Positions 8,359 through 16,275 of a DNA stretch of 64,000 nt are shown here, piece by piece. Below the pieces are notes generated by a model that saw only the letters and a list, made by a program, of their open reading frames with translations, did not search any database and was not told where the DNA came from. The stretch is from JAKOVR01 sp031415655 (GTDB lineage Bacteria > Actinomycetota > Acidimicrobiia > Acidimicrobiales > Acidimicrobilacustridaceae), in contig JANOSD010000071.1 in assembly GCA_031415655.1 (NCBI GenBank), positions 42,273 to 106,272 of the forward strand. The letters are read 5' to 3'. The position numbers and the translations under genes were made by a program. The stretch's first letter is position 1, and each line of letters begins with the position of its first letter.

Positions 8359-10206
8359 TTATCCGGGCGTCACCGCAATCGACGCGGGGATCGCCGGCGT
8401 TGAGCTATCCGGAACGGTGGCGGGAACCGTCGGTGCCAAAGTGGTGGAAACTACCGTCGGGTCGGATCCCGTCACCACCGTAAAGACGGTGGAACCCACG
8501 GGGAGCTCGAAATCACCGTTGCCGATCAGCACATCGGACGTGAGGTCCGGCGGGACCAACGACACCATCGTCGATGCGATGGGAATGGCAACGCTCGACG
8601 ACACACTCAGCGGACGCCCGAACGTGAGGGTCTGCGAAACAACGACCGAGCGGTCAGCCCGCACGATGACACCATGGGCCCCCGCGGGTAGGCCAGCGAG
8701 CTCGACCACCCGTTGGGTCCCCGCCGCGATCTCCAACCGTTCCAGGCCGGCGATGAGTCCTTCCTCGCCCGCGCCCATCATCGAGACCTCCACGATCGCC
8801 GCCTCGGTCTGCGAGGAGTTCACAATCGCTACCTCCGAACTCACGGAATCATCGAACCTGGCTGCTGGCAACACCCAGGTGTTGGCGCCAGCAGGACTTC
8901 CCGGTGAAAGGTCGAGTCCAGGGACAGCAGCTTCGGCGCGGCGACGTATCACCCGCTCAGCAACGATGGGCGTACCGTCCGTGGTGAATACGAACTCCCA
9001 GTGGCGCCGCCCGGCGGGAATTCGTTGCTCATTGTCAAATGCCACGACCGCAAACTGTCCGGCGCGAACGTTGGTGGTGTACGGCTCCACCGATGAGCCA
9101 TCGACGCCTTCTCCGCCATCGTCGCTGAGCTTGACGGCAATTACGGCCTCTGTTTCCTGTTCGCCGGGGTTATAGAGCACGTACTCTTGGCGTTCATCGG
9201 AATCACGTTCGGGGGACCCCGGAAAGACCCAATGTGGGGATGCCACCGGAGCACCGAGATCAACGCTGATACCGGGCCCGCTAAATGCCGCCGCATCCAC
9301 ATCATCGGGCGTTGCGCCGCCCCCGGCCGTCGTGCTGCTGCTGGCCGTCGTGCCGCTGGTGGCCGACGTGGTAGGTCGACCTTCGGTTCGGGCTCGGTCC
9401 CCGTCGTTTGGATCGAAGGCGACGAGGCGCTCGACCACCACCCTCCCCGATCGAACCTGAACATCCGTACTTAGCTGCTGCCGCACCGTGACTACATCGG
9501 CAATCTGCAGTACGGAGAGAGAGCCGGGAGGAACGACCTTGCCTTGGAACTCCACCGGGCTCCGCTTGCCGTCTTCGGCCGTAAACGTGATGTCGAGGAC
9601 CGCGGCGTCGGGGAACGGATTGAACACCGCGAGCAACTCCTGCGCCAGAAACCGTGTGGTGCCCCCCGGAAAGACCCAACGGGTGGAGGGGGCCGACGCG
9701 CAGGGTCCATAACTCGACCCCAGCCGACCATCGAGCCGGTGCGTAGCCACCACTTGACCGCCTGTGGCTTCAACGAGGACGGCGGCGAACGGCGCACGGA
9801 GGATGTCGGAGACGAGAACGTCGACGCGGGCAGAGCCGCCCACCTCCACCGAACGAACCTCTGTCGCCCCCTCCGATGACACAACCGTGAGCTTCGCCTG
9901 GGCCGGTGAAGGCGAAACATTGGCGAGAATCACGGTTTGTTCCGCCAGTCCGCCCACGGTTCCGAGTGCGGTTCCCGCTGCGCAGTACCAGACACCTCCG
10001 CCAGCACCCGGCCCGGCCACGGTGGGCATCCATCGGTCAAGGGGAACCGCTGTTGCGATATCGGCGCCGGGGGAAACACCGCTCGCCCGCCAACGCGGAA
10101 CCATTGCCCCAACCACGAGCAACGCCACGACCACGACGAGTACCGGGAACCGTACGGTCCGATTCGGGTCACGGCGTCGGTCGCGGTCACGTAGAGGCTC
10201 GCTCAT
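8359..10206 (-). CDS. DUF5719 family secreted/anchored protein
   Basis: A 615-residue protein with a short basic N-terminus and one hydrophobic segment (about residues 20-37). The rest is a long extracytoplasmic beta-rich region, with a low-complexity Ser/Thr/Gly stretch around residue 290. Repeated phrases such as WVFPGG and RWVFPGS, and blocks on extracellular beta-strands, match the DUF5719 family found next to large GT2 membrane proteins in actinobacteria. Its ATG overlaps the stop of the upstream GT2-membrane gene by 4 bp, so the two are translationally coupled. A role in cell-envelope glycan assembly is inferred only from this coupling. Confidence 0.72.
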   Translation of the reverse strand: MSEPLRDRDRRRDPNRTVRFPVLVVVVALLVVGAMVPRWRASGVSPGADIATAVPLDRWMPTVAGPGAGGGVWYCAAGTALGTVGGLAEQTVILANVSPSPAQAKLTVVSSEGATEVRSVEVGGSARVDVLVSDILRAPFAAVLVEATGGQVVATHRLDGRLGSSYGPCASAPSTRWVFPGGTTRFLAQELLAVFNPFPDAAVLDITFTAEDGKRSPVEFQGKVVPPGSLSVLQIADVVTVRQQLSTDVQVRSGRVVVERLVAFDPNDGDRARTEGRPTTSATSGTTASSSTTAGGGATPDDVDAAAFSGPGISVDLGAPVASPHWVFPGSPERDSDERQEYVLYNPGEQETEAVIAVKLSDDGGEGVDGSSVEPYTTNVRAGQFAVVAFDNEQRIPAGRRHWEFVFTTDGTPIVAERVIRRRAEAAVPGLDLSPGSPAGANTWVLPAARFDDSVSSEVAIVNSSQTEAAIVEVSMMGAGEEGLIAGLERLEIAAGTQRVVELAGLPAGAHGVIVRADRSVVVSQTLTFGRPLSVSSSVAIPIASTMVSLVPPDLTSDVLIGNGDFELPVGSTVFTVVTGSDPTVVSTTLAPTVPATVPDSSTPAIPASIAVTPG

Positions 10207-13200
10207 GCGTCACTCCTCGTCCGCCGAATAGGGCTGCGCCCTTCACTACGCGATCGAAGCAGGTATATCCCCATCAACAGCCACAATGCGGCCTGACCGA
10301 TTTGCAACGCCAAAGACCAGGGCCGGTTGGCCACGGTGAGGGCTGCTCGCCCACCTTGACCAACGTCGTAAACCGACGCCCACCCCATCACCGTTCGCGC
10401 CGGCACCGGACGGCCATCGACCGTCATGGTGATGCCTTCATCCACAGGAGTCGCGAGATACAGACTCACGCTGTCGGGCACCGGACCCGAGGCGGGAACC
10501 AGGACTCGGTCGTTGCTGAGCGCTGGCGGCTGGCCCGATAACCCAGGGACGACCCGTTCGGCCGGCACAACATCGGAGTCGGGGAACGAGGTGGTGGCGG
10601 GGAGTACCACCCTCGGAGGCCCCCAAGCGGCGTTGCGGTAGATCGCTGCGCCCGATAACGACACCCGCGCCAAGTCGAGTTGGCCGCCGAGCACCTCGTT
10701 GAGACGGGGTTGACCAACGGCGCGTTCGTTGGCAAACCGACCGGGCGCCAGACGCTCCACCACAACGACAAACCGAATCCCCATAGGCGCCAGAAGTGAC
10801 CCCATGCGGCTGCCGCCCTCCCCAACTGACGCCAGGACACTGGTGATCTGCGCAAGCCCCGGGTCGGACGGAGACGCCCAAAGGTTCTCCATCGAGACCG
10901 CGCCTCCTTCGGTGGCGGCGAAGGCCAGGGCGCGACCATCGCCTTCCGTGGTGATACCGCGCACCTCTGCTGCCTGTCCGGCCAGGGGCAGGACCGACGC
11001 GTCGCCGATCCAAAGCACTCGGAAAGGTGCATCAGCGTTCTCAGAAAGGTTGGTCACGGCTTGTTGATAGTCACCCTCGGTGAGCCCGAACCTTCCGTCG
11101 ACCGCAGTACCGAGCACCGGCACTAAGGCCACAAACAACGACGCCACACAGAGAACCGCCGCCCGTTGACGCCAACCGATCTGGTACCCCGGCAGGTCTA
11201 CTTCAAAGGAAGCGACGCCCATTGCCGTCGCGAGGGCTAAACCGGCGAGCGCCGGAGCGAGGAGTACTTCAGGTTCGGGAAGATAGACCGGGAGAAGGCC
11301 GTTGACGGACGCCAACACGCCCGCCCACCCCGCCAACGCAAGCATCCAACCCCGGCTGGCCCAACCGAGGCGCCATGATCGACCAATGAACAACGCGAGA
11401 GCCGCCGCGGGGAGTATGGCCCAGCCAAACGGTGTGGCGCCGAACGGACCCGTTTCGAAACGGAGCACCTCAGCCAGCGAAAGGCCCCGACCGCCTGATG
11501 ATGTGGGCGAGAAGAGTGGGCCTGTCCGGGTGGTGGATGACCACGAAAGAAGGGATGCTCCGGCGGGAAAGAGGAGCACCAACGCCACTGCGGTCGCGCC
11601 GATGGCCGTGCTCATCAGCGCCATCGCACCTCGCACTTGGCCCACCAACATCCCGCCGACAACCCACAGAACGCCCACGATCAAGGCGATCCCCACGGCG
11701 CTCGGCACCACGATCCCTAGTAACGCCAGCACGGCCCCGAGTGAAAGACATCGAAAGGCCAGCGGCCGAGCGTGTGCACCCGGCCCGGCAGTGCCGTCCC
11801 GGGAACCGAAGGGAGCGATACCGGACGCTCGAGCAAGGTGGCTGAGGATCCACGGCATGGCTGCATACAGGGCGAGGCCACCAAGACGCGCACCGGCAAA
11901 GGCGTTCGCCGGAAGGGGCGCGGCGGCGTAGACGAGAAGGGCAGCCAATCGAGCGCGACGCGAACCGATCGGCCGGGCCATGCGCCAGGCGCCCAGTGCA
12001 CCGATCGGGAGCAATGCCAGCAAGAGGGCGGATCGGGCCACGCTTCCCGAGCCGAGAAAGACTGCGGTCAACGCCGTCGAAAGCAGGAGCCCGATCGGCG
12101 CCGGACCAACCGATCCAACTCCCGCCGGCCGAAAACCACCCAACCAAGCCTGGGCTCCATCGGCCACGCTGATGGGGAACGGCACCAGGGTTCCGGCCGT
12201 AGGCACGCCACCGGTCCAAAGCCCTCGGGTGCTGAGGACGAAGCCGCCAAGAACTACTGCCCACACGGCGATCACCAGCCGAGGAGTGCCTCTCGACACG
12301 ACCGATCCTGGCCGCATGGTGGCGCCGAGCACCATGGCGGGGAGCCCATCCTCGCCCCCGATGCGATCACGCACCCAGGCCGACACACGAGCGCTTCCGC
12401 TCACGTGCATACGACGAATCTCGCGATCGGCTACTTCGCGAACCTCACCCAGCAACTCACGTCGCAACCGTAGCGACTGGCGGTTCGCCCAGTTCCATGA
12501 CCATGCACCGATCACGTCCGCCGCATGACTGAACCGTCCGAGCACCATTGCGTACACGACTTCAAGGGTCGATAGGAGTGCAATCTGGGGCAGGATCCGG
12601 ATGCGTGTTGCGAGCCCGTAGTTGGCCAAAACAGAGCGAAGTTGGTGCCGAATCTGCAACCGCCGGGGCCGCAAGTCTTGACGCCGATCCGCCAACGAGC
12701 CCCGGTGGCGGGCCACCGCATCGGGAACAACCAACACCCTTGCCCCCGCTACGGCCGAGCGCCAACAAAGGTCGATGTCCTCGCCGTAGAAAGTGATCGT
12801 TTCGTCAAACCCCCCGACGGCCTCAAACACGTCGGAACGAATGAGCATCACCGAACTCGACACGGCAGCGACATCCCGGACCGAGTCGTGTTGCTCCTGG
12901 TCGAGTTCGCCGACCTCGACGAGCGCCGATGGCGCACCCGCCTTGTCGACGCCCCATCCGACCTCTCGCAAGACATCGGGCGAATCCCAGTCCACCAGTT
13001 TGGGTCCGAGCACGCTGGCGTTCGATCGATATGCCTCCTCCACCAGATGTTGTACCGCATCCGAAGCGAGCGCCACATCGTCGTGCAAGAAAAGCAGAAA
13101 CGGCGCCCCGGCTACAGCCCGCAAACACTCATTCGCCGCCGCACCGAATCCCGGATTGCCCTCCACCATCCGAAGGTGGGCCGATGGCATCACTGCGGCG

Positions 13201-13358
13201 ATCCGACGTTCAAGCCCGAACGACGCGTCGGTCGCGTTTCCCGTGCCGATCACCAGAACCGTCATCGCTGCGTAGGTTTGCCCGCCGAGTGCCGCAAGAC
13301 TCTCTTCGAACCATGGGCCGGGGTCGTGCGCCACCAATACGGCGACGACTGACGGCAT
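10203..13358 (-). CDS. GT2 glycosyltransferase fused to a large membrane domain
   Basis: About 1051 residues from the ATG at 13358. The first 330 form a cytoplasmic GT2 domain: VVAVLVAHDPGPWFEESL at the start, FLHDDVAL, and GFDETITFYGEDIDLCWR, the late acidic motif of rhamnosyl/galactofuranosyl-type enzymes. After this come about a dozen transmembrane segments, an extracytoplasmic region and a last membrane helix before a basic tail. It probably builds or exports a cell-wall glycan. The open frame continues upstream to 13682, but that part overlaps the divergent GT4 gene and lacks family features. A GTG at 13478 is a second possible start. Coupled to the DUF5719 gene downstream. Confidence 0.83.
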   Translation of the reverse strand: MPSVVAVLVAHDPGPWFEESLAALGGQTYAAMTVLVIGTGNATDASFGLERRIAAVMPSAHLRMVEGNPGFGAAANECLRAVAGAPFLLFLHDDVALASDAVQHLVEEAYRSNASVLGPKLVDWDSPDVLREVGWGVDKAGAPSALVEVGELDQEQHDSVRDVAAVSSSVMLIRSDVFEAVGGFDETITFYGEDIDLCWRSAVAGARVLVVPDAVARHRGSLADRRQDLRPRRLQIRHQLRSVLANYGLATRIRILPQIALLSTLEVVYAMVLGRFSHAADVIGAWSWNWANRQSLRLRRELLGEVREVADREIRRMHVSGSARVSAWVRDRIGGEDGLPAMVLGATMRPGSVVSRGTPRLVIAVWAVVLGGFVLSTRGLWTGGVPTAGTLVPFPISVADGAQAWLGGFRPAGVGSVGPAPIGLLLSTALTAVFLGSGSVARSALLLALLPIGALGAWRMARPIGSRRARLAALLVYAAAPLPANAFAGARLGGLALYAAMPWILSHLARASGIAPFGSRDGTAGPGAHARPLAFRCLSLGAVLALLGIVVPSAVGIALIVGVLWVVGGMLVGQVRGAMALMSTAIGATAVALVLLFPAGASLLSWSSTTRTGPLFSPTSSGGRGLSLAEVLRFETGPFGATPFGWAILPAAALALFIGRSWRLGWASRGWMLALAGWAGVLASVNGLLPVYLPEPEVLLAPALAGLALATAMGVASFEVDLPGYQIGWRQRAAVLCVASLFVALVPVLGTAVDGRFGLTEGDYQQAVTNLSENADAPFRVLWIGDASVLPLAGQAAEVRGITTEGDGRALAFAATEGGAVSMENLWASPSDPGLAQITSVLASVGEGGSRMGSLLAPMGIRFVVVVERLAPGRFANERAVGQPRLNEVLGGQLDLARVSLSGAAIYRNAAWGPPRVVLPATTSFPDSDVVPAERVVPGLSGQPPALSNDRVLVPASGPVPDSVSLYLATPVDEGITMTVDGRPVPARTVMGWASVYDVGQGGRAALTVANRPWSLALQIGQAALWLLMGIYLLRSRSEGRSPIRRTRSDA

Positions 13359-13566
13359 GACAGTTCCAAGGTCCTCGTCACCGTCGTAGGGGCGCGCCGA
13401 ACCATCAATTTCTGGGGAGAGTCGCTCCGCATCAGCTGCATCGGCTGGCGCCGGAGCGACTTGGTCGTCCGTTCTCACAAAGGGCGCAGGGTACTCGGGC
13501 GCAACACAACTTCGGCGGACCCTCGGCAATACAACGACCGAGCGAACGATCGGGTAGACACCATGC

Positions 13567-14709
13567 ATGCGGATCGCCATCGATGCCACGTCGCTACTTG
13601 GCAATCGCACGGGCGTCGGCACGTTCACGCGCCACCTGGTTGACGGTTTGGCTGCCACCCTCGACCCAAACGACGAGCTCAAACTTTTTACGGTTTCGTG
13701 GCGTGGTCGCGGGACCCTTACCGCCGAAGCCCCACCGGGAGCCAGGGTGAGCCTCCGTCGGTTTCCTGCCCGAGGTGCACGGCTCTTGTGGCCTCGAATC
13801 GCTGCGCCGTCAGCCCAGTGGTTCGCTGGTCAGATCGACATCGTGCACGGTCCAAACTTCGTGGTCCCCCCGGGCGGAGGGGGGCGACACGGGCCAAACG
13901 TCCACGAAGTGTTGACCATCCACGACCTCACCTGCATCCACTACCCCGAAATGTGCACCCCGGACACGCTGGCCTACCCCCGACTCATTCGGGCAGCGCT
14001 GGCACGCGGAGCGACCGTCCACACCGTGTCGCACTACGTAGCCCAGGAGGTGATCGACGTGTTCCGCCTTCCCGAAGCTCGTGTGGTCGTGGTGCCAAAC
14101 GGGGTTGACCTCCCCGCCGGCACCAGAGAGCCGCTACACGGCCGTCACCTAGCCGGCGTCGACCAGTACATCCTGGCGCTCGGCACCATCGAACCTCGGA
14201 AGAACCTCCCGCTGCTCGTGCGGGCGTTCGATGAAATCGCGTCCGCCTACCCCGCTGTTCACTTGGTCGTGGCTGGTCCAGATGGGTGGGGACTCGACGC
14301 CTACCAGACCGCAGTGAACGCCAGTGGCCACCGGCATCGCATCCGGCGTCTCGGATGGCTGTCCGACCGCGACCGCCGAGCCCTCCTCGACGGCGCCGCC
14401 CTCTTCGCCTTCCCGAGTTCGTACGAGGGTTTCGGCCTGCCGCCGCTTGAGGCCATGGCCCACGGAACGCCGGTTGTCGCCACCGCAGCCGGCGCGGTTC
14501 CCGAAATTGTGGGCGACGCCGCGCTCCTCGTCCCGGTAGGCGATCGCGACGCTCTCGCCGGCGCGCTCGCAACCGTGCTCGCAATCGTGCTCGATGATCC
14601 GACGCGGGCCGATCAGCTACGTCGAGCCGGTGTTACCCGCGCGTCGGCTTTCCCCTGGACCAACACCATCTCCGAAATCCGGGGCCTCTACCAATCCCTC
14701 CTCCGCTGA
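13567..14709 (+). CDS. GT4 family glycosyltransferase
   Basis: A 380-residue retaining glycosyltransferase of the GT-B fold, probably acting on a lipid-linked glycan at the inner membrane face. The N-terminal domain opens with MRIAIDATSLLGNRTGVGTF. The C-terminal nucleotide-sugar domain has GTIEPRKNLPLLVRAF near 206-221 and the EX7E motif in YEGFGLPPLEAMAHGTPVV (E287 and E295). The start at 13567 is followed immediately by the first beta-strand, as usual for the family. It lies divergently from the GT2-membrane gene and 109 bp upstream of the GDP-sugar reductase, so a shared operon is possible. Donor sugar unknown; GDP-mannose-type donors are likely from context. Confidence 0.88.
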   Translation: MRIAIDATSLLGNRTGVGTFTRHLVDGLAATLDPNDELKLFTVSWRGRGTLTAEAPPGARVSLRRFPARGARLLWPRIAAPSAQWFAGQIDIVHGPNFVVPPGGGGRHGPNVHEVLTIHDLTCIHYPEMCTPDTLAYPRLIRAALARGATVHTVSHYVAQEVIDVFRLPEARVVVVPNGVDLPAGTREPLHGRHLAGVDQYILALGTIEPRKNLPLLVRAFDEIASAYPAVHLVVAGPDGWGLDAYQTAVNASGHRHRIRRLGWLSDRDRRALLDGAALFAFPSSYEGFGLPPLEAMAHGTPVVATAAGAVPEIVGDAALLVPVGDRDALAGALATVLAIVLDDPTRADQLRRAGVTRASAFPWTNTISEIRGLYQSLLR

Positions 14710-14818
14710 CAGATTTGATCCCATCTCCGTTGCCGGTTCCACTCAATCCGCCCGGCTACAGTCGCCACAACGAGCCGTAACCCGACGGCACGGCGATGGA
14801 CCACTTCGGGGGATCACG

Positions 14819-15721
14819 ATGAAAGCGCTCATCACCGGCGCCGCCGGCTTCGTCGGGCAGCACCTCACTCGACACCTCGAATCCCTTGGCGACGACGTCT
14901 TTGGTGTCGACCGCAAGGATGGCCCCGACCTCCTCGATGCCGAAGGATTCACCCGGCTAGTGGCCGATATCGCTCCCGATGCCGTCTACCACCTCGGCGG
15001 CTTCAGTGATGTCGGCGGGTCATGGTCCACACCCAACGACACATTCCGAGCGAACGCCGAAGGCACGCTCAACGTGTTGCAGGCGTGCGCAAAGGCCAAG
15101 ACCGGACGCGTGCTGGTCATCAGCAGCGCCGATGTGTACGGCCGAGTGACACTCGGCGAACTTCCCCTCACCGAAGACAACACCTTGCGTCCGGTAAGCC
15201 CCTACGCCGCCAGCAAGATCGCCGCCGACTACCTCGCCCTCCAGGCCTGGCTGGGCTACGGCGTGGAGGCTATTCGGGTACGCGCCTTCAACCACCTCGG
15301 TCCGGGCCAAACAAATCGGTTCCTCGCTCCCGCCCTCGCCGAACGCATTGCCCTCAATGAGCTCGAAGGTCGAGAGGTGGTTCCCGTCGGCAACATGACC
15401 CCTCGCCGCGATTTCACCGATGTGCGTGATGTCGTGCGTGCCTACCGGCTGCTCGTCCTCGAAGGAGAACCCGGCGAGGCCTACAACGTGTGCAGTGGAC
15501 GCGACGTGGCCGTGAGCGAACTCGCCGACCGACTCGTCGATATGGCGCTCCGACCTATGCGACTCGAAGAGGACAAGGCCCTGCAGCGTGAAGTCGACGT
15601 GCCGGTGCTCCGAGGCGACTTCACCAAGCTTCACAAGGCCACCGACTGGGAGCCGGAAATCGACCTCGGCCAAACGCTTCGTGACATTCTCGACGAGTGG
15701 CGTCAGCGAGTGGGGGCCTGA
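14819..15721 (+). CDS. rmd: NAD(P)-dependent sugar epimerase/reductase, probable GDP-6-deoxy-D-lyxo-hexulose reductase
   Basis: An extended short-chain dehydrogenase of 300 residues. TGAAGFVGQHL (6-16) is the dinucleotide-binding loop and closely resembles the start of Rmd proteins. SSADVYG (102-108) and Y129-x3-K133 in SPYAASK form the catalytic set. Rmd reduces the 4-keto product of GDP-mannose 4,6-dehydratase to GDP-D-rhamnose, and that dehydratase is encoded just downstream, which supports the call. The ATG at 14819 was chosen because the glycine loop follows directly. The frame extends upstream into non-homologous sequence overlapping the GT4 gene. Its 3' end overlaps the convergent regulator gene by 19 bp. 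Confidence 0.72.
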   Translation: MKALITGAAGFVGQHLTRHLESLGDDVFGVDRKDGPDLLDAEGFTRLVADIAPDAVYHLGGFSDVGGSWSTPNDTFRANAEGTLNVLQACAKAKTGRVLVISSADVYGRVTLGELPLTEDNTLRPVSPYAASKIAADYLALQAWLGYGVEAIRVRAFNHLGPGQTNRFLAPALAERIALNELEGREVVPVGNMTPRRDFTDVRDVVRAYRLLVLEGEPGEAYNVCSGRDVAVSELADRLVDMALRPMRLEEDKALQREVDVPVLRGDFTKLHKATDWEPEIDLGQTLRDILDEWRQRVGA

Positions 15722-16224
15722 TCCGGTGTGGGGGGACCGTCATCTCCAAGCACGACGGTCAGCACCTGCGCAACTCGTAACGCGGCGCCATCGATCGACA
15801 ATCGTTCGCGTCGGTCGTGGGTTTCGACCCGAAGCAGCCGCAGTTTGCAAGCCCAGGTGGTGAGCCGCTCCGCGGCGTAGCCAGTCGGCGCCTGTTGGAT
15901 CCAAACAAAATCGTTTTCCAACAAGGCAATCTGCAACTCAACCTCGGTGTGGCTGGCCACGACGAGCGGGAGTCGCTCCGCCTTTGCCGGCGGATAGGCG
16001 GTGCCGGCGACAAGGTCGTGCGGCGCAACCTTGAACACCCCCGCCAATAGGGCCACCGTCCGCTCCCCGGGCGCCGAGATGCCCGATTCGAGGTGCGACA
16101 CCGCCACCCGAGAGATCGCCAGCCGTGCGGCCAGATCCTGTTGGGTGAATCCAAGCTTTAGCCGGTACCCGGCGATACGCCGACCCAAACTCTCGACGGT
16201 CGATTCTTCGAACTTGTCTTGCAT
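15703..16224 (-). CDS. XRE-family HTH transcriptional regulator
   Basis: A 173-residue protein with a cro/C1-type helix-turn-helix at about residues 14-68. The pattern LKLGFTQQDLAARLAISR, then VSHLESG, then a third helix is typical. The remaining 100 residues contain no recognised ligand domain. It is divergent from the GDP-mannose dehydratase gene, with 51 bp between the starts. It may therefore regulate that gene and itself, but no operator palindrome was identified. An in-frame ATG at 16236 would add four residues. The 3' end overlaps rmd on the opposite strand. Confidence 0.82.
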   Translation of the reverse strand: MQDKFEESTVESLGRRIAGYRLKLGFTQQDLAARLAISRVAVSHLESGISAPGERTVALLAGVFKVAPHDLVAGTAYPPAKAERLPLVVASHTEVELQIALLENDFVWIQQAPTGYAAERLTTWACKLRLLRVETHDRRERLSIDGAALRVAQVLTVVLGDDGPPTPDQAPTR

Positions 16225-16275
16225 GTGCCAACCCACTTAGCAGACATCGGCTGGCGAGCAGAGTAGACCGGCAGT